Positions 50,282-59,074 of a DNA stretch of 64,000 nt are shown here, in pieces. Under the pieces are notes generated by a model that was not told the DNA's origin, did not search any database, and saw only the letters and a list, made by a program, of their open reading frames with translations. The DNA is from Sphingopyxis sp. MWB1 (GTDB taxonomy: Bacteria; Pseudomonadota; Alphaproteobacteria; Sphingomonadales; Sphingomonadaceae). A program made the position numbers and the translations under genes. Location: assembly GCF_000763945.1 (NCBI RefSeq), contig NZ_JQFJ01000005.1, positions 186,001 to 250,000 of the forward strand, in the 5' to 3' direction. Numbering within the stretch: the stretch's first letter is position 1; every line of letters starts with the position of its first letter.

Positions 50282-51499
50282 TCAAAGTCCTGCTAGATTC
50301 TGCAACTGAAGGATGGGCAGAAGAATGGCGAGGATGATGAGGGCGACGCACGACCCCATAACGACAATTATGACAGGCTCGAGTAAAGCCATGGACGCCG
50401 CCGTAAAGCGGTCGAACTCGCGCTCCAGATAATCAGCGGCGCGTTCCAGCATCACTTCCAGTCGGCCCGCACTTTCGCCGCTCGCGGTCATATAGACGAG
50501 CAGCGGCGGAAACACCCCGGCATCGCGCAGCGCCGCCGACAGGCTGCCACCCGCGCGCACCTGATCGACGATATGCGACGTCGCCCCGGCCAGCGCGGCA
50601 TTCCGGATCGTCGGCACCGTCAGCCGCAGCCCTTCGACCAGCGGCAACCGGCTCGACACCATGGTGGCGAGCGTACGCGCAAAACGCGCGGCATAAAGAT
50701 CGCGGAGCAAGCGGCCAAGGAGCGGCAGGCGCAGCAGCCGGGCATCGACGCGCGCCTTGAAGGCGGGACGCCGCATCGCCTGCGTCCACAACAGCACAGC
50801 GAGCGCAATCAGCGCCGCGACCAGCCACCACCAGCTTGCGGCAAAATCCGACAGGGCGATCACCGCGCGCGTCAGCCAGGGAAGCTGTTGGCCCACGTCC
50901 GAAAATTGCTCGACGACCCGCGGCACGACAAAGATCATCAGCGCGGCGACCACCCCGATGGCAACAATCGCAAGGACGATCGGATAAGCAAGCGCGGCGA
51001 TCAGCTTGCCGCGCACCTCGGCCTGTCGTTCGAGCAGGTCGGCGAGGCGCGCGAGAATGACGGTCAGGCTGCCCGTGGTTTCGCCCGCCGAGACCATGGC
51101 GCGATAGAGCGGGGGGAAACTCGCCGACTGGCGGCCCATGGCATCGGCAAGGCGCCGCCCTTCGAGCAGGCCGGCATGAACATCGCCGATCACCGCGCGC
51201 GCGGCATCGGCTTCGCTTTGCCGGGTGAGCGTCCGCAGTGCTTCTTCCAGGGGCGCAACCTCAGCCAGCGTCGCAAGCTGGCGAGTGAAAAGCGCCAGTT
51301 GCTTGCTGTTCAACCGCTCCTTGCGAAAGCTGAGCAGCGAAGGCCCCGATTTCTCCTTTGCCCCCGCCGGTTCAAGCACAAGGATATGAAATTTGCGCCG
51401 CAACAGATTGGCGCGCGCAGCCTCATCACCAGACGCGGACACACGCCCCTTGCGTTCGCGCCCCTGGGGGTCGATCGCAACATAGCGATAGTCAGGCAT
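50282..51499 (-). CDS. gspF: Type II secretion inner-membrane platform protein GspF
   Basis: A 405-residue polytopic protein. Two GspF domains (about 65-190 and 270-395) with LALFTRQLATLAEVAPLEEALRTL and FARTLATMVSSRLPLVEGLRLTVPTIRNA, and hydrophobic helices at about 165-190, 215-240 and 375-400 (MALLEPVIIVVMGSCVALIILAILLPI). I chose ATG 51499, 8-nt overlap with the gspE end; an earlier in-frame ATG 51511 is possible. Confidence 0.95.
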   Translation of the reverse strand: MPDYRYVAIDPQGRERKGRVSASGDEAARANLLRRKFHILVLEPAGAKEKSGPSLLSFRKERLNSKQLALFTRQLATLAEVAPLEEALRTLTRQSEADAARAVIGDVHAGLLEGRRLADAMGRQSASFPPLYRAMVSAGETTGSLTVILARLADLLERQAEVRGKLIAALAYPIVLAIVAIGVVAALMIFVVPRVVEQFSDVGQQLPWLTRAVIALSDFAASWWWLVAALIALAVLLWTQAMRRPAFKARVDARLLRLPLLGRLLRDLYAARFARTLATMVSSRLPLVEGLRLTVPTIRNAALAGATSHIVDQVRAGGSLSAALRDAGVFPPLLVYMTASGESAGRLEVMLERAADYLEREFDRFTAASMALLEPVIIVVMGSCVALIILAILLPILQLQNLAGL

Positions 51500-52988
51500 C
51501 GACATCCTCACGGCGCGCGATGCGGATGGCCTCTTCAGGGGTCGTCAGCCCCTTGGCAACCATTGTACGCGCGGCCGATGACAGGGTGGGCGCTTTCAAA
51601 AAGGCATGGCGGGCGATCATCGCCTCGTCACCGCCGGCGTAGATATAGCGGCGCACGGTCTCATCGACCCTGATCGCCTCGAAAACGCCAATGCGGCCCT
51701 TGAAGCCGGTGCCGCCGCACGCCTCGCACCCCTTGGGCCGCCAGACGACCGTACCGATGTCGAGTCCCAGCACTGCAGCGATGCTGTTATCGGCCTGCAC
51801 GGGCTCGCGGCAATGCTCGCACAGCTTTCGCACCAGACGCTGCGCGATCACCGCGCGCAAGGTGGAGGCGAGCAGGAAGGGTTCAACCTTCAGATCTTTG
51901 AGGCGGGTGATCGCGCCGACCGCATCATTAGTGTGCACCGTCGAAAGGACGAGGTGGCCGGTGAGCGAGGCCTGCACCGCAATATCGGCGGTTTCGCGAT
52001 CGCGAATTTCACCGACCATCACCACATCGGGGTCCTGGCGCAAAATGGCGCGCAGCCCGGCGGCGAAGTCGAGACCGACCTTGCTGTTCACCTGCGTCTG
52101 GCCCACGCCATCGACGGCATATTCGACCGGGTCTTCGACCGTCAAAATATTGCGCTGACCGTCGTTGAGCTGCTTGAGCGCACCATAAAGCGTCGTCGTC
52201 TTGCCCGATCCGGTCGGGCCGGTGACGAGGATGATGCCATTGGGTTCGGCCAGCGCCTCGCGCAAAATCGCATCGGCAGCGCCCGACAGGCCGAGCACGT
52301 CGAAATCAATGCCCGCCGCATCCTTGTCGAGAATACGCATCACCACGCGCTCGCCCGCCCGGCTGGGAAGGGTGGAAACGCGCACGTCCACCGCCTTGCC
52401 CGCCAGGGTCAACGCGATGCGTCCATCCTGCGGCACGCGGCGCTCTGCAATATCGAGCCGCGCCATCACCTTGATGCGGCTGACCACCACCGGGGCGACA
52501 TGGGGCGGCATCCGCAAATGTTCGCGCAGCACGCCATCGGCGCGCATCCGCACAACCAGCCCGCTTTCATAAGGCTCGATGTGAATATCGCTGACGCTCT
52601 GCCGCACCGCTTCGGCGATGATTGCGTTGATCAGGCGGATGGCGGGGGCATCATCGGCGCTGTCGAGCAAATCTTCGGCGCTGGGCAGGCTGAGGTCGAT
52701 GTCGCCGCCGTCGAGCGATCCGGCGAGGCCCGCCGCCGAAGAATCAACGGCATAATGATCCGAAAGCAACCGGTCGAAATCGGCGGTATTGGCCGTTGCA
52801 ACGCGCAGCGGCTGCGCCAGATAGCGTTTGACCTCGATCAGCACCGCGGGGTCGCTGCCTTCGCGCAGCGTCGCCAGCCAGCCTCCTTCGCCATCGGGGG
52901 CGATGACCACGCCATGCTGGCGGGCAAAGCCATAGGGTATATCGACCGGGGCCGCGGTGGGTGCGCCGGTCGGCATCGTGTCGCTCAC
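51492..52988 (-). CDS. gspE: Type II secretion ATPase GspE
   Basis: A 498-residue hexameric secretion ATPase. After the N-terminal T2SSE_N part, Walker A is ILVTGPTGSGKTTTLYG, the Asp and His boxes are NILTVEDPVEYAVDGVGQTQVNSKVGLDFAAGLRAILRQDPDVVMVGEIRDRETADIAVQASLTGHLVLSTVHTNDA, and the Cys4 zinc motif is CEHC...CEACGGTGFKGRIGVFE. Start is GTG 52988 overlapping the gspD stop (GTGA); ATG 52976 is an alternative. Confidence 0.97.
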   Translation of the reverse strand: MSDTMPTGAPTAAPVDIPYGFARQHGVVIAPDGEGGWLATLREGSDPAVLIEVKRYLAQPLRVATANTADFDRLLSDHYAVDSSAAGLAGSLDGGDIDLSLPSAEDLLDSADDAPAIRLINAIIAEAVRQSVSDIHIEPYESGLVVRMRADGVLREHLRMPPHVAPVVVSRIKVMARLDIAERRVPQDGRIALTLAGKAVDVRVSTLPSRAGERVVMRILDKDAAGIDFDVLGLSGAADAILREALAEPNGIILVTGPTGSGKTTTLYGALKQLNDGQRNILTVEDPVEYAVDGVGQTQVNSKVGLDFAAGLRAILRQDPDVVMVGEIRDRETADIAVQASLTGHLVLSTVHTNDAVGAITRLKDLKVEPFLLASTLRAVIAQRLVRKLCEHCREPVQADNSIAAVLGLDIGTVVWRPKGCEACGGTGFKGRIGVFEAIRVDETVRRYIYAGGDEAMIARHAFLKAPTLSSAARTMVAKGLTTPEEAIRIARREDVDA

Positions 52989-55198
52989 AGCCCCTCTCCC
53001 TCCGTCATCGGCGGCGGCGCGCTGGAGATAGGCGGCGGCACATTGGCAGGCGCAATGGTGCCATCCGGTCGGCGCAAGCGCGGCAGGTCGCCGGGCTCCA
53101 CCGTCACATCGGCGGCCGTCGGCGTGCTCGGCACCGGCGGCGTCGTTCCCAGATAATCGCGCACCAGCGTATCGATGGCGGGTTCCTCCAGCGGATTGCG
53201 CTCCAGCTGGAAATTGCGGACATAGCCATAGCGACGCGCGGTCAGCGCGGCATTGTCGGCGCGGTTGCGCAGGATCGTCGGGCGGATGAAGACCATCAAA
53301 TTGGTCTTGGCCCGCGTGCGCGTGCGCGATTTGAACAATTCGCCCAGTACGGGAATATCGCTGAGCAGCGGGATACGCTCGATCGTCCGGCGCTCATCAT
53401 CGTTGAGCAGCCCGCCAATCGCCAGTATCTCGCCGTCATCGACCGTTAGCACGGTTTCAAAGGCGCGTTTATTGAGGATCAGGTCGCTGTTACGCGAAGA
53501 GACCGGCCCCGCAACGCTCGACACTTCCTGCCGCAGGAACAGCTTGACCTCGCCCGCGCCATTGACCTGCGGCGTCACCTCCAGCTTGATGCCGACTTCT
53601 TCGCGCTGCACAGTGCGAAACGCCTGATCGAAATTGTCCGACAAAGCCTCGCCGGTGGTGATCGGCACATCCTGCCCGACCAGAAATTTCGCCGCCTGAT
53701 TGTCGAGCGTGACGATATGCGGGGTGGCGAGCAGATTGGATGTGGTGTCGGACTTCACCGCATTGATGATCGCGCCAAAGATCGTATTCTTGCCAAGGTC
53801 GCCTGCAAAACCGGCGAAGCCGCCGCTGGCTGACAGAAGCGAGGCCGCCGCCGCCTGCTGCAAGCTGTCACCCAGCGCGCTGGTCGTCCGGGTGATGATC
53901 TTGTCACCATCCTCGGTCGTTTCCTCCTGCGTGAGGCGGCTTGCGGCATAGGCGCCGCCCAAGGTCAATATATTGGGCTGGGCGTTGCTATAGCTGGTGG
54001 CCATGAAGGGAATATTCTTGCCGCCCAGCAGAAATTGCACCCCCAGTTTTTTCGCCGCATCATCGCCGATTTCGACGACAATCGCCTCGACGAGCACCTG
54101 TTCGCGGCGCGCATCGAGCTGGCGGATCAATTCGCCGAGCATGCGCTGTACATCGCTGTTCGCCGCAACGATGATCGCATTGGCGCCTTCATAGCGGGTG
54201 ACAATCGCGGGTCCCCGCGTCGCGATACTGCCGCCCGATCCGCTGACGCTCGTCGGCGTGGTGCTGGTCGCGGCGGGCAATGCTCCGGTGGCTGTGCCCT
54301 TTTCGGTCGAGGATGCGGGGGGGAGCCCCGCCTTTTGCGCCGGGTCGCTGCCGCCGCCGACAAGCTGTTGCAGCGTCGGCAGCAAAGTTTCGGCATTGGC
54401 ATGTTGCAGCCAATAGACGCGAAGTTCGGTTCCCCCCGCGGCCTTCTGGTCCAGATCCGCCGCCATCTGGACAAAGCGCGCGACCAGCGCTTGGTCGCCG
54501 CGAAGGGCAATGGCGTTGCTGCTGTCGATGGGAACGATTGCGACGGGCGCCTGTGCCCCCTCGCCCGCCGCAGGCACCAGCGCCTGAAGCGCTGCGGCAA
54601 TTTCCCGCGCGCCGGCATTTTTCAGGCTAACGATTCGGCTCGTCGATGTGTCGCGGTCGATGCTCGACGCGAGCGCGCGAATACGGCGGATATTATCGGC
54701 AAAGTCCGCGACGACCAGGCTGTTGGCATTGCGGTTCGCGGTCAGCGATCCCTGCGGGCTGACCAGCGGACGCAGCGTTTCGACCGCGGCCACCGCGTCG
54801 ATATGCTTCAGGCGGATAATCTCGGTCACAAACTGATTTTGCGCTGCCCGCGCGCTGCCGATCCGGCCCGGCTGCGATGCCGCCCCGTCGATCGGCTGGA
54901 CGCGATAGCTGCCACTGGGACCTGGGACCGCGACGAGCCCGTTCGATCGGAGGGTGGCGAGGAAAATCTCGAAATATTCGCTGCGCGACAGCGGACGGTC
55001 GGTGACTACCGACACCTTGCCGTTGACGCGCCCGTCGATGACAAAAGTCCGCCCGGTAATCCGCGCCGCATCCTGGATGAAGGCGCGAATATCGGCATCG
55101 CGGACATTCAGCGTATATTGGGCCAAAGCCGGTCCGGGGGTGGCCGAAACCAGCGCCGCGGCTAGCATCAGGGAAAGTTTGAAGCGCATAAATCTCAT
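52985..55198 (-). CDS. gspD: Type II secretion secretin GspD
   Basis: A 737-residue outer-membrane secretin. Signal peptide to about residue 26 (AALVSATPGPALA), N0 domain (TLNVRDADIRAFIQDAARITGRTFVIDGRVNGKV), N1-N3 domains with repeated GADAIIVAANSDVQRML-type motifs, and the secretin domain from about 380 with IFGAIINAVKSDTTSNLLATPHIVTLDNQAAKFLVGQDVPI and SVAGPVSS, ending in a Pro-rich tail rather than a long S-domain. It starts at ATG 55198 sharing one base with the gspC stop. A gene for a pilotin is not visible here. Confidence 0.97.
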   Translation of the reverse strand: MRFMRFKLSLMLAAALVSATPGPALAQYTLNVRDADIRAFIQDAARITGRTFVIDGRVNGKVSVVTDRPLSRSEYFEIFLATLRSNGLVAVPGPSGSYRVQPIDGAASQPGRIGSARAAQNQFVTEIIRLKHIDAVAAVETLRPLVSPQGSLTANRNANSLVVADFADNIRRIRALASSIDRDTSTSRIVSLKNAGAREIAAALQALVPAAGEGAQAPVAIVPIDSSNAIALRGDQALVARFVQMAADLDQKAAGGTELRVYWLQHANAETLLPTLQQLVGGGSDPAQKAGLPPASSTEKGTATGALPAATSTTPTSVSGSGGSIATRGPAIVTRYEGANAIIVAANSDVQRMLGELIRQLDARREQVLVEAIVVEIGDDAAKKLGVQFLLGGKNIPFMATSYSNAQPNILTLGGAYAASRLTQEETTEDGDKIITRTTSALGDSLQQAAAASLLSASGGFAGFAGDLGKNTIFGAIINAVKSDTTSNLLATPHIVTLDNQAAKFLVGQDVPITTGEALSDNFDQAFRTVQREEVGIKLEVTPQVNGAGEVKLFLRQEVSSVAGPVSSRNSDLILNKRAFETVLTVDDGEILAIGGLLNDDERRTIERIPLLSDIPVLGELFKSRTRTRAKTNLMVFIRPTILRNRADNAALTARRYGYVRNFQLERNPLEEPAIDTLVRDYLGTTPPVPSTPTAADVTVEPGDLPRLRRPDGTIAPANVPPPISSAPPPMTEGEGL

Positions 55199-56082
55199 TA
55201 TTTCGAAAGAATGATAGCGACCGGAACGACGCTCGCGCCGCGCTCAACCTCGAGCGAGAGGCGGGCTCCCGGAACAAATTGATTGGCCAGCGCCGCCGCA
55301 TCTCCGGCAGAGGCAACCGGACGGCCATTGACACCGCGAATAACGTCGCCGGGACGCAAACCTGCCGCGCGGAAGGTTGCGCCGTCCCCTTGCGGCTGCA
55401 CCACCAGCCCGGTCACGCGGCCCTCCTCGCTACGCGGTGCAAAACCCACCCCGGAACGCAGCGCAGCAGGCGTCAATTCGCCGCCAGCCGCTGCCGCGCT
55501 ATCGTTCCCCGTGCCCGGTTCCGGCGTTGGCGCTGGCAGGGATGTTGCCGGGGTTGCAACCGGCGCCTCGCCACTTTGATCGAGAAACAGCGTCTCGCGC
55601 ACCCCGCCCCGGTCGAGTAGCACATGGTCGAACGCGACCCCGACAAGCCGCACCCCCGGTGCCACTTCATCGCCGACCGCATAGCTGTTCTGCACCTCAT
55701 CCTCGCCCGCGATGATGGCCGACCCGCCCCCGGTCGCTTCATTCATGTTCACCCCGAACAGGGTAAGGCCAAGGGCGGTGACATTGGCGCTCGCCGGTCC
55801 CGAAGGACCGGAGCGAAAAAAGGGGTCGAGCGCTGTAAAAAGCGCCCGCCGTTCGGAGGGCGATGCGATCTGGGCGGTCGCCGGTTCCCATGCGCCCAGC
55901 GGCGAAAGCGGCACGATCAGCGTCCACAGCAGCCGGACGGCCTGCCAAGCCAGGAGCAGCGCCAGCACAGCCACGATCAGCATCGGCCAGATATCGCCCA
56001 ATGGACGTGGGCGCGCACCGCGCAACCACGCAGGAAGCACGCGCGGCAGCGTTACGGCCATTTTCGGCATCGACATACCCAT
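55198..56082 (-). CDS. gspC: Type II secretion protein GspC
   Basis: A 294-residue inner-membrane protein that contacts GspD and can help select substrates. One membrane helix (about residues 29-50: WPMLIVAVLALLLAWQAVRLLWTL), HR domain (about 85-165), then a C-terminal PDZ domain (GRVTGLVVQPQGDGATFRAAGLRPGDVIRGVNGRPVASAGDAAALANQF). It is the first gene of the gsp operon. The start is ATG 56082 or 56076. A candidate Pho-box array lies 57 nt upstream. Confidence 0.92.
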   Translation of the reverse strand: MGMSMPKMAVTLPRVLPAWLRGARPRPLGDIWPMLIVAVLALLLAWQAVRLLWTLIVPLSPLGAWEPATAQIASPSERRALFTALDPFFRSGPSGPASANVTALGLTLFGVNMNEATGGGSAIIAGEDEVQNSYAVGDEVAPGVRLVGVAFDHVLLDRGGVRETLFLDQSGEAPVATPATSLPAPTPEPGTGNDSAAAAGGELTPAALRSGVGFAPRSEEGRVTGLVVQPQGDGATFRAAGLRPGDVIRGVNGRPVASAGDAAALANQFVPGARLSLEVERGASVVPVAIILSK

Positions 56083-56138
56083 GAAACGCCCCTGTCCCCC
56101 AACTGAAACAGCTCTCGCGAATCGAGTAGAGCCGGTCG

Positions 56139-56178
56139 ATGACAATCAGTTGACGTAAAGATTACAGTTTTTTGTCAG
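56139..56178 (-). promoter_or_regulatory. Candidate Pho-box array upstream of gspC
   Basis: On the minus strand, four 7-mers at exact 11-nt spacing read CTGACAA-aaaa-CTGTAAT-cttt-ACGTCAA-ctga-TTGTCAT, compared with the PhoB half-site CTGTCAT. The second and fourth match at 6 of 7 bases, the first at 5 of 7 and the third at 4 of 7. A TACTCG hexamer starts 10 nt after the last unit, the position expected for a -10 element in PhoB-activated promoters. The array is 57 nt before the gspC ATG. Confidence 0.55.
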
Positions 56179-56242
56179 GCGAGCGAGTCCGGGGGGCGAC
56201 TGTGCAACGGATCGCGGGCGCGCAGGCCAGTTGAGCGATGGA

Positions 56243-56282
56243 AACGACGGCTCTGCCTTGAAATCAAGCCGGAGCCGTCGTT
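56243..56282 (-). terminator. Terminator after the T2SS-linked TonB receptor
   Basis: AACGACGGCTC (56243-56253) and GAGCCGTCGTT (56272-56282) are perfect 11-bp arms, 14 nt past the receptor stop on the minus strand, followed by TTTCC. It separates the receptor/lipoprotein unit from the gsp operon, so the gsp operon needs its own promoter. Confidence 0.7.
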
Positions 56283-56296
56283 CCCGATAGCTGCGC

Positions 56297-58993
56297 TTAA
56301 AATTTAAGCGAGGCGCTGAGCGAGAAGGTCCGGCCCAGCTTGTAGCGGTTGAAATAGATGCGATTGTCGCCCGCTTCCTGCACTTCCTTGTAAGTGCGCC
56401 CCGTCAGGTTGCGCGCTTCGAACTTCAGTTCGACTTCCTTGCCGCCAAGCATAAGCCCCTGACGCGCCACGAAATCGAGCTGGATGCCGGGCTTTTCCTT
56501 GAGGTCGGGCTGACCCGAGGGACCGCGGCTGGTCACGCGCGGGCTGGCATAGGTCAAAAGCAGCGTCTGCTGCGACAGCCGGTCCTGATCTTCCAGCCCG
56601 ATCTGGACGTTGACCAGATGGTCCGACTGACCCGTCAGCGGCGCCCCGTCGAAAAAGAAGTTGGACGCGTCATGCTCGACCCCGTTGATCACGGTCTTGT
56701 CGCCTTCGCGCACCTGAATTTCCGACTGGGTATAGGTGTAATTGCCGATCAGGACCATGCGGCGGCTCTGCCAGAAGGGCGCATCCGACAGGCTGTTCAT
56801 CGGAAAATATTTCTGCAGCTCTATCTCGCCGCCATAAAGCGTCGCCTTGGGCGCATTGGCAAAGCTGGTGTTGATCGACGAATCCGACACCGACGTATAG
56901 GCTTCGATCGGCTTGTCGATCGACTTGTAAAAAGCCGCCGCCGTCAGCCGCTGGTCGCGGGCGAAATACCATTCATAGCGCGCCTCGGCATTCCACAGTT
57001 CGCTGTCGGTCAGCGAACGGTTGCCGCGGAACAGCCGGTTCGATTCGGGGTCCTGATAGATTTGCTCGATCAACTCACGGAACTGGGGCCGCGCAATCGT
57101 CTTGGAGCCGTTGAGGCGCACCTGCATGTCGGGCGCCGCTTCCCAGGTCAGCGTCACCGCAGGCAGCCAATAATCATTGTTCAAATTGGTCGCGAGGCTG
57201 TCCCCAATGCCCGTGCCGAACAGGTCAACCGGCGCCACCGTCTGCTTGGCGGTTTCATAGCGGACGCCGGCGTTGATATTGACCGAGGGCATCAGCTCGG
57301 CCTGAATCTGCCCATAGCCGGCATGGGTGCGAAGCTTGGCATCAAAGGCGGCCGAACCATCCTGCGCCGAGGTTTCGATCAGCGTGATATCATAAAGCTG
57401 GATCGTTGCGTCGGAGAGGAGATAGTCGGGGCGAAGCTGCTGCACCGCCAGCGGCAGGTCGGTCGCGCGGAACAGGAAGGAGCGGCGCTCGGATACGCGG
57501 TGCGTATCGCTATAGGCATAGCCCACTGTGGCCGAAACCCGCGGCGCGACCTCATAGGAAAGATCGGCGCCCCCCGACCAGAGATTTTCGTTCAGGTCTG
57601 AAAAGGCGATCGACGCATCACCACGATTGCCGCCAAGGTCATTGACGAAACGATCGCCGACCGGGTCCTGCTCGGGCGGCAAATTGGTGCGGACATAGGT
57701 GAAGCTGCGCTCATAGGGCGCTTCACGCTGCGAATTGGCATAGGCGCCGCGCAGGTCGAGCTTGAGCGCGTCAAACTGGAATTCGCCGACAAACTGCGTG
57801 TTGATCAACTGCCGCTCATACCAGGCAGTGTCCTGTTTCATAATGTCGCGGTCGGACTGGTTGCGGTCGGTGCCAAGCGCGAGGCGCGCCTGTTTCAGCG
57901 TGTCGCGGATATAAAGATTGGTCCAGCGCAGCTTGTGCTCGCCCATTTCCAGGCCAAAGCCCAACAGGCCGTTCACGACGATACGATTATCGGTGACGAC
58001 GCGATTATAGCTGGTCTGCGGATCGCCCGAGAGGTCCTGGTTCAGCGATGTTTGCTGCAGTGTATCGCGCGTGCGCCACTTGTTGCTGATCCCCGCCGTC
58101 GCGATGATCCCGAGTTCGCCGCCCGGAAGCTGAATCGTCGTGCCGCCGGTCAGCCCTGCCGACCAGTTGATCGGAATATGGTTATTCTGCTGCAGCAAGG
58201 TGGTTTCGGCATTCACGAGCTGCATCTGGATCGCTTCCAGATCATCCTGGCTGAAGTCAGCACCTTCGAGGATCGGCTTGCCGCTGTCGAGCGCGGCCTG
58301 AAGCAGCGGCGGAATATCGCGCGTGCCATCGTCGAAACCGGTCCAGTCGGTATCGCTGCCATAATAGGTATAGCCAAGCTGGTTGGTCGTCTCGCTGTCC
58401 CAGCCGATGCCGCCCGACAGGGTGAGGAAGGTTTCGCGCGGCGTCGCCTTGGTCGTGAGGTTGATCACCCCGCCGCCAAATTCGCCGGGGAAATTCGCCG
58501 AATAGCTTTTCTGAACCAACGTCGAGTCGATGACATTGGTCGGAAAAATATCGAGCGGCACCACCCGCTTCAGCGGTTCGGGGCTCGGCAGGGGAGAGCC
58601 ATTGAGCAAAGCCAGCGAATAGCGGTCGCCAAGCCCGCGAACATAGACAAAGCCGCCGCCGACCACCGACAGGCCGGTGACGCGCTGCAACGATCCGGAA
58701 ATATCCCCTTCCCCGGTCCGGGCGATATCGGCGGAGGACAGCACTGACACCACTTCGGGGGTCGCGCGTACGATATTGGGGGTATAACGGCCCGTGACCA
58801 CGATTTCCTGGTTGGCACCGCCGGGAATGGAGACATCGGCCTCCTCATCGGGCGCCGCCTCGTCGGGCGAGGCAGCATCGGCGACCGGATCCGGGCCGGC
58901 CGGCGCGGGATCGGCGCTTTGCGCGAGCGTCGCAGGCGCCACGAGCGCAGAACTGAGGAGGAGCAGGCTGGCAAGGATCGGCCGCTTGGTCAT
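56297..58993 (-). CDS. TonB-dependent outer-membrane receptor next to the T2SS
   Basis: An 898-residue TonB-dependent receptor. Signal peptide (residues 1-24, ...ALVAPATLAQ), an acidic Ala/Pro/Asp-rich stretch (25-60), TonB-box-like NQEIVVTGR, plug with SLQRVTGLSVVGGGFVYVRGLGDRYSLALLNGSPLPSPEPLKRVVPLDIFPTNVIDSTLVQKSYSANFPGEFGGGVINL, then barrel ending in LSASLKF. The plug type, with the ...FPGEFGGGVINLTTK motif, occurs in receptors of unknown ligand. Its upstream neighbour is a lipoprotein gene, 81 bp before, on the same strand and probably co-transcribed. Ligand unknown; phosphorylated compounds are conceivable given the Pho-box context. Confidence 0.88.
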   Translation of the reverse strand: MTKRPILASLLLLSSALVAPATLAQSADPAPAGPDPVADAASPDEAAPDEEADVSIPGGANQEIVVTGRYTPNIVRATPEVVSVLSSADIARTGEGDISGSLQRVTGLSVVGGGFVYVRGLGDRYSLALLNGSPLPSPEPLKRVVPLDIFPTNVIDSTLVQKSYSANFPGEFGGGVINLTTKATPRETFLTLSGGIGWDSETTNQLGYTYYGSDTDWTGFDDGTRDIPPLLQAALDSGKPILEGADFSQDDLEAIQMQLVNAETTLLQQNNHIPINWSAGLTGGTTIQLPGGELGIIATAGISNKWRTRDTLQQTSLNQDLSGDPQTSYNRVVTDNRIVVNGLLGFGLEMGEHKLRWTNLYIRDTLKQARLALGTDRNQSDRDIMKQDTAWYERQLINTQFVGEFQFDALKLDLRGAYANSQREAPYERSFTYVRTNLPPEQDPVGDRFVNDLGGNRGDASIAFSDLNENLWSGGADLSYEVAPRVSATVGYAYSDTHRVSERRSFLFRATDLPLAVQQLRPDYLLSDATIQLYDITLIETSAQDGSAAFDAKLRTHAGYGQIQAELMPSVNINAGVRYETAKQTVAPVDLFGTGIGDSLATNLNNDYWLPAVTLTWEAAPDMQVRLNGSKTIARPQFRELIEQIYQDPESNRLFRGNRSLTDSELWNAEARYEWYFARDQRLTAAAFYKSIDKPIEAYTSVSDSSINTSFANAPKATLYGGEIELQKYFPMNSLSDAPFWQSRRMVLIGNYTYTQSEIQVREGDKTVINGVEHDASNFFFDGAPLTGQSDHLVNVQIGLEDQDRLSQQTLLLTYASPRVTSRGPSGQPDLKEKPGIQLDFVARQGLMLGGKEVELKFEARNLTGRTYKEVQEAGDNRIYFNRYKLGRTFSLSASLKF

Positions 58994-59074
58994 GGTGAAA
59001 ACCCCTGAAAATATGCAAATGAGGGAGCGGGCAGCCCCACAGGTCCGCCCGCCCCCCGATAGGATCGCCTTCGA

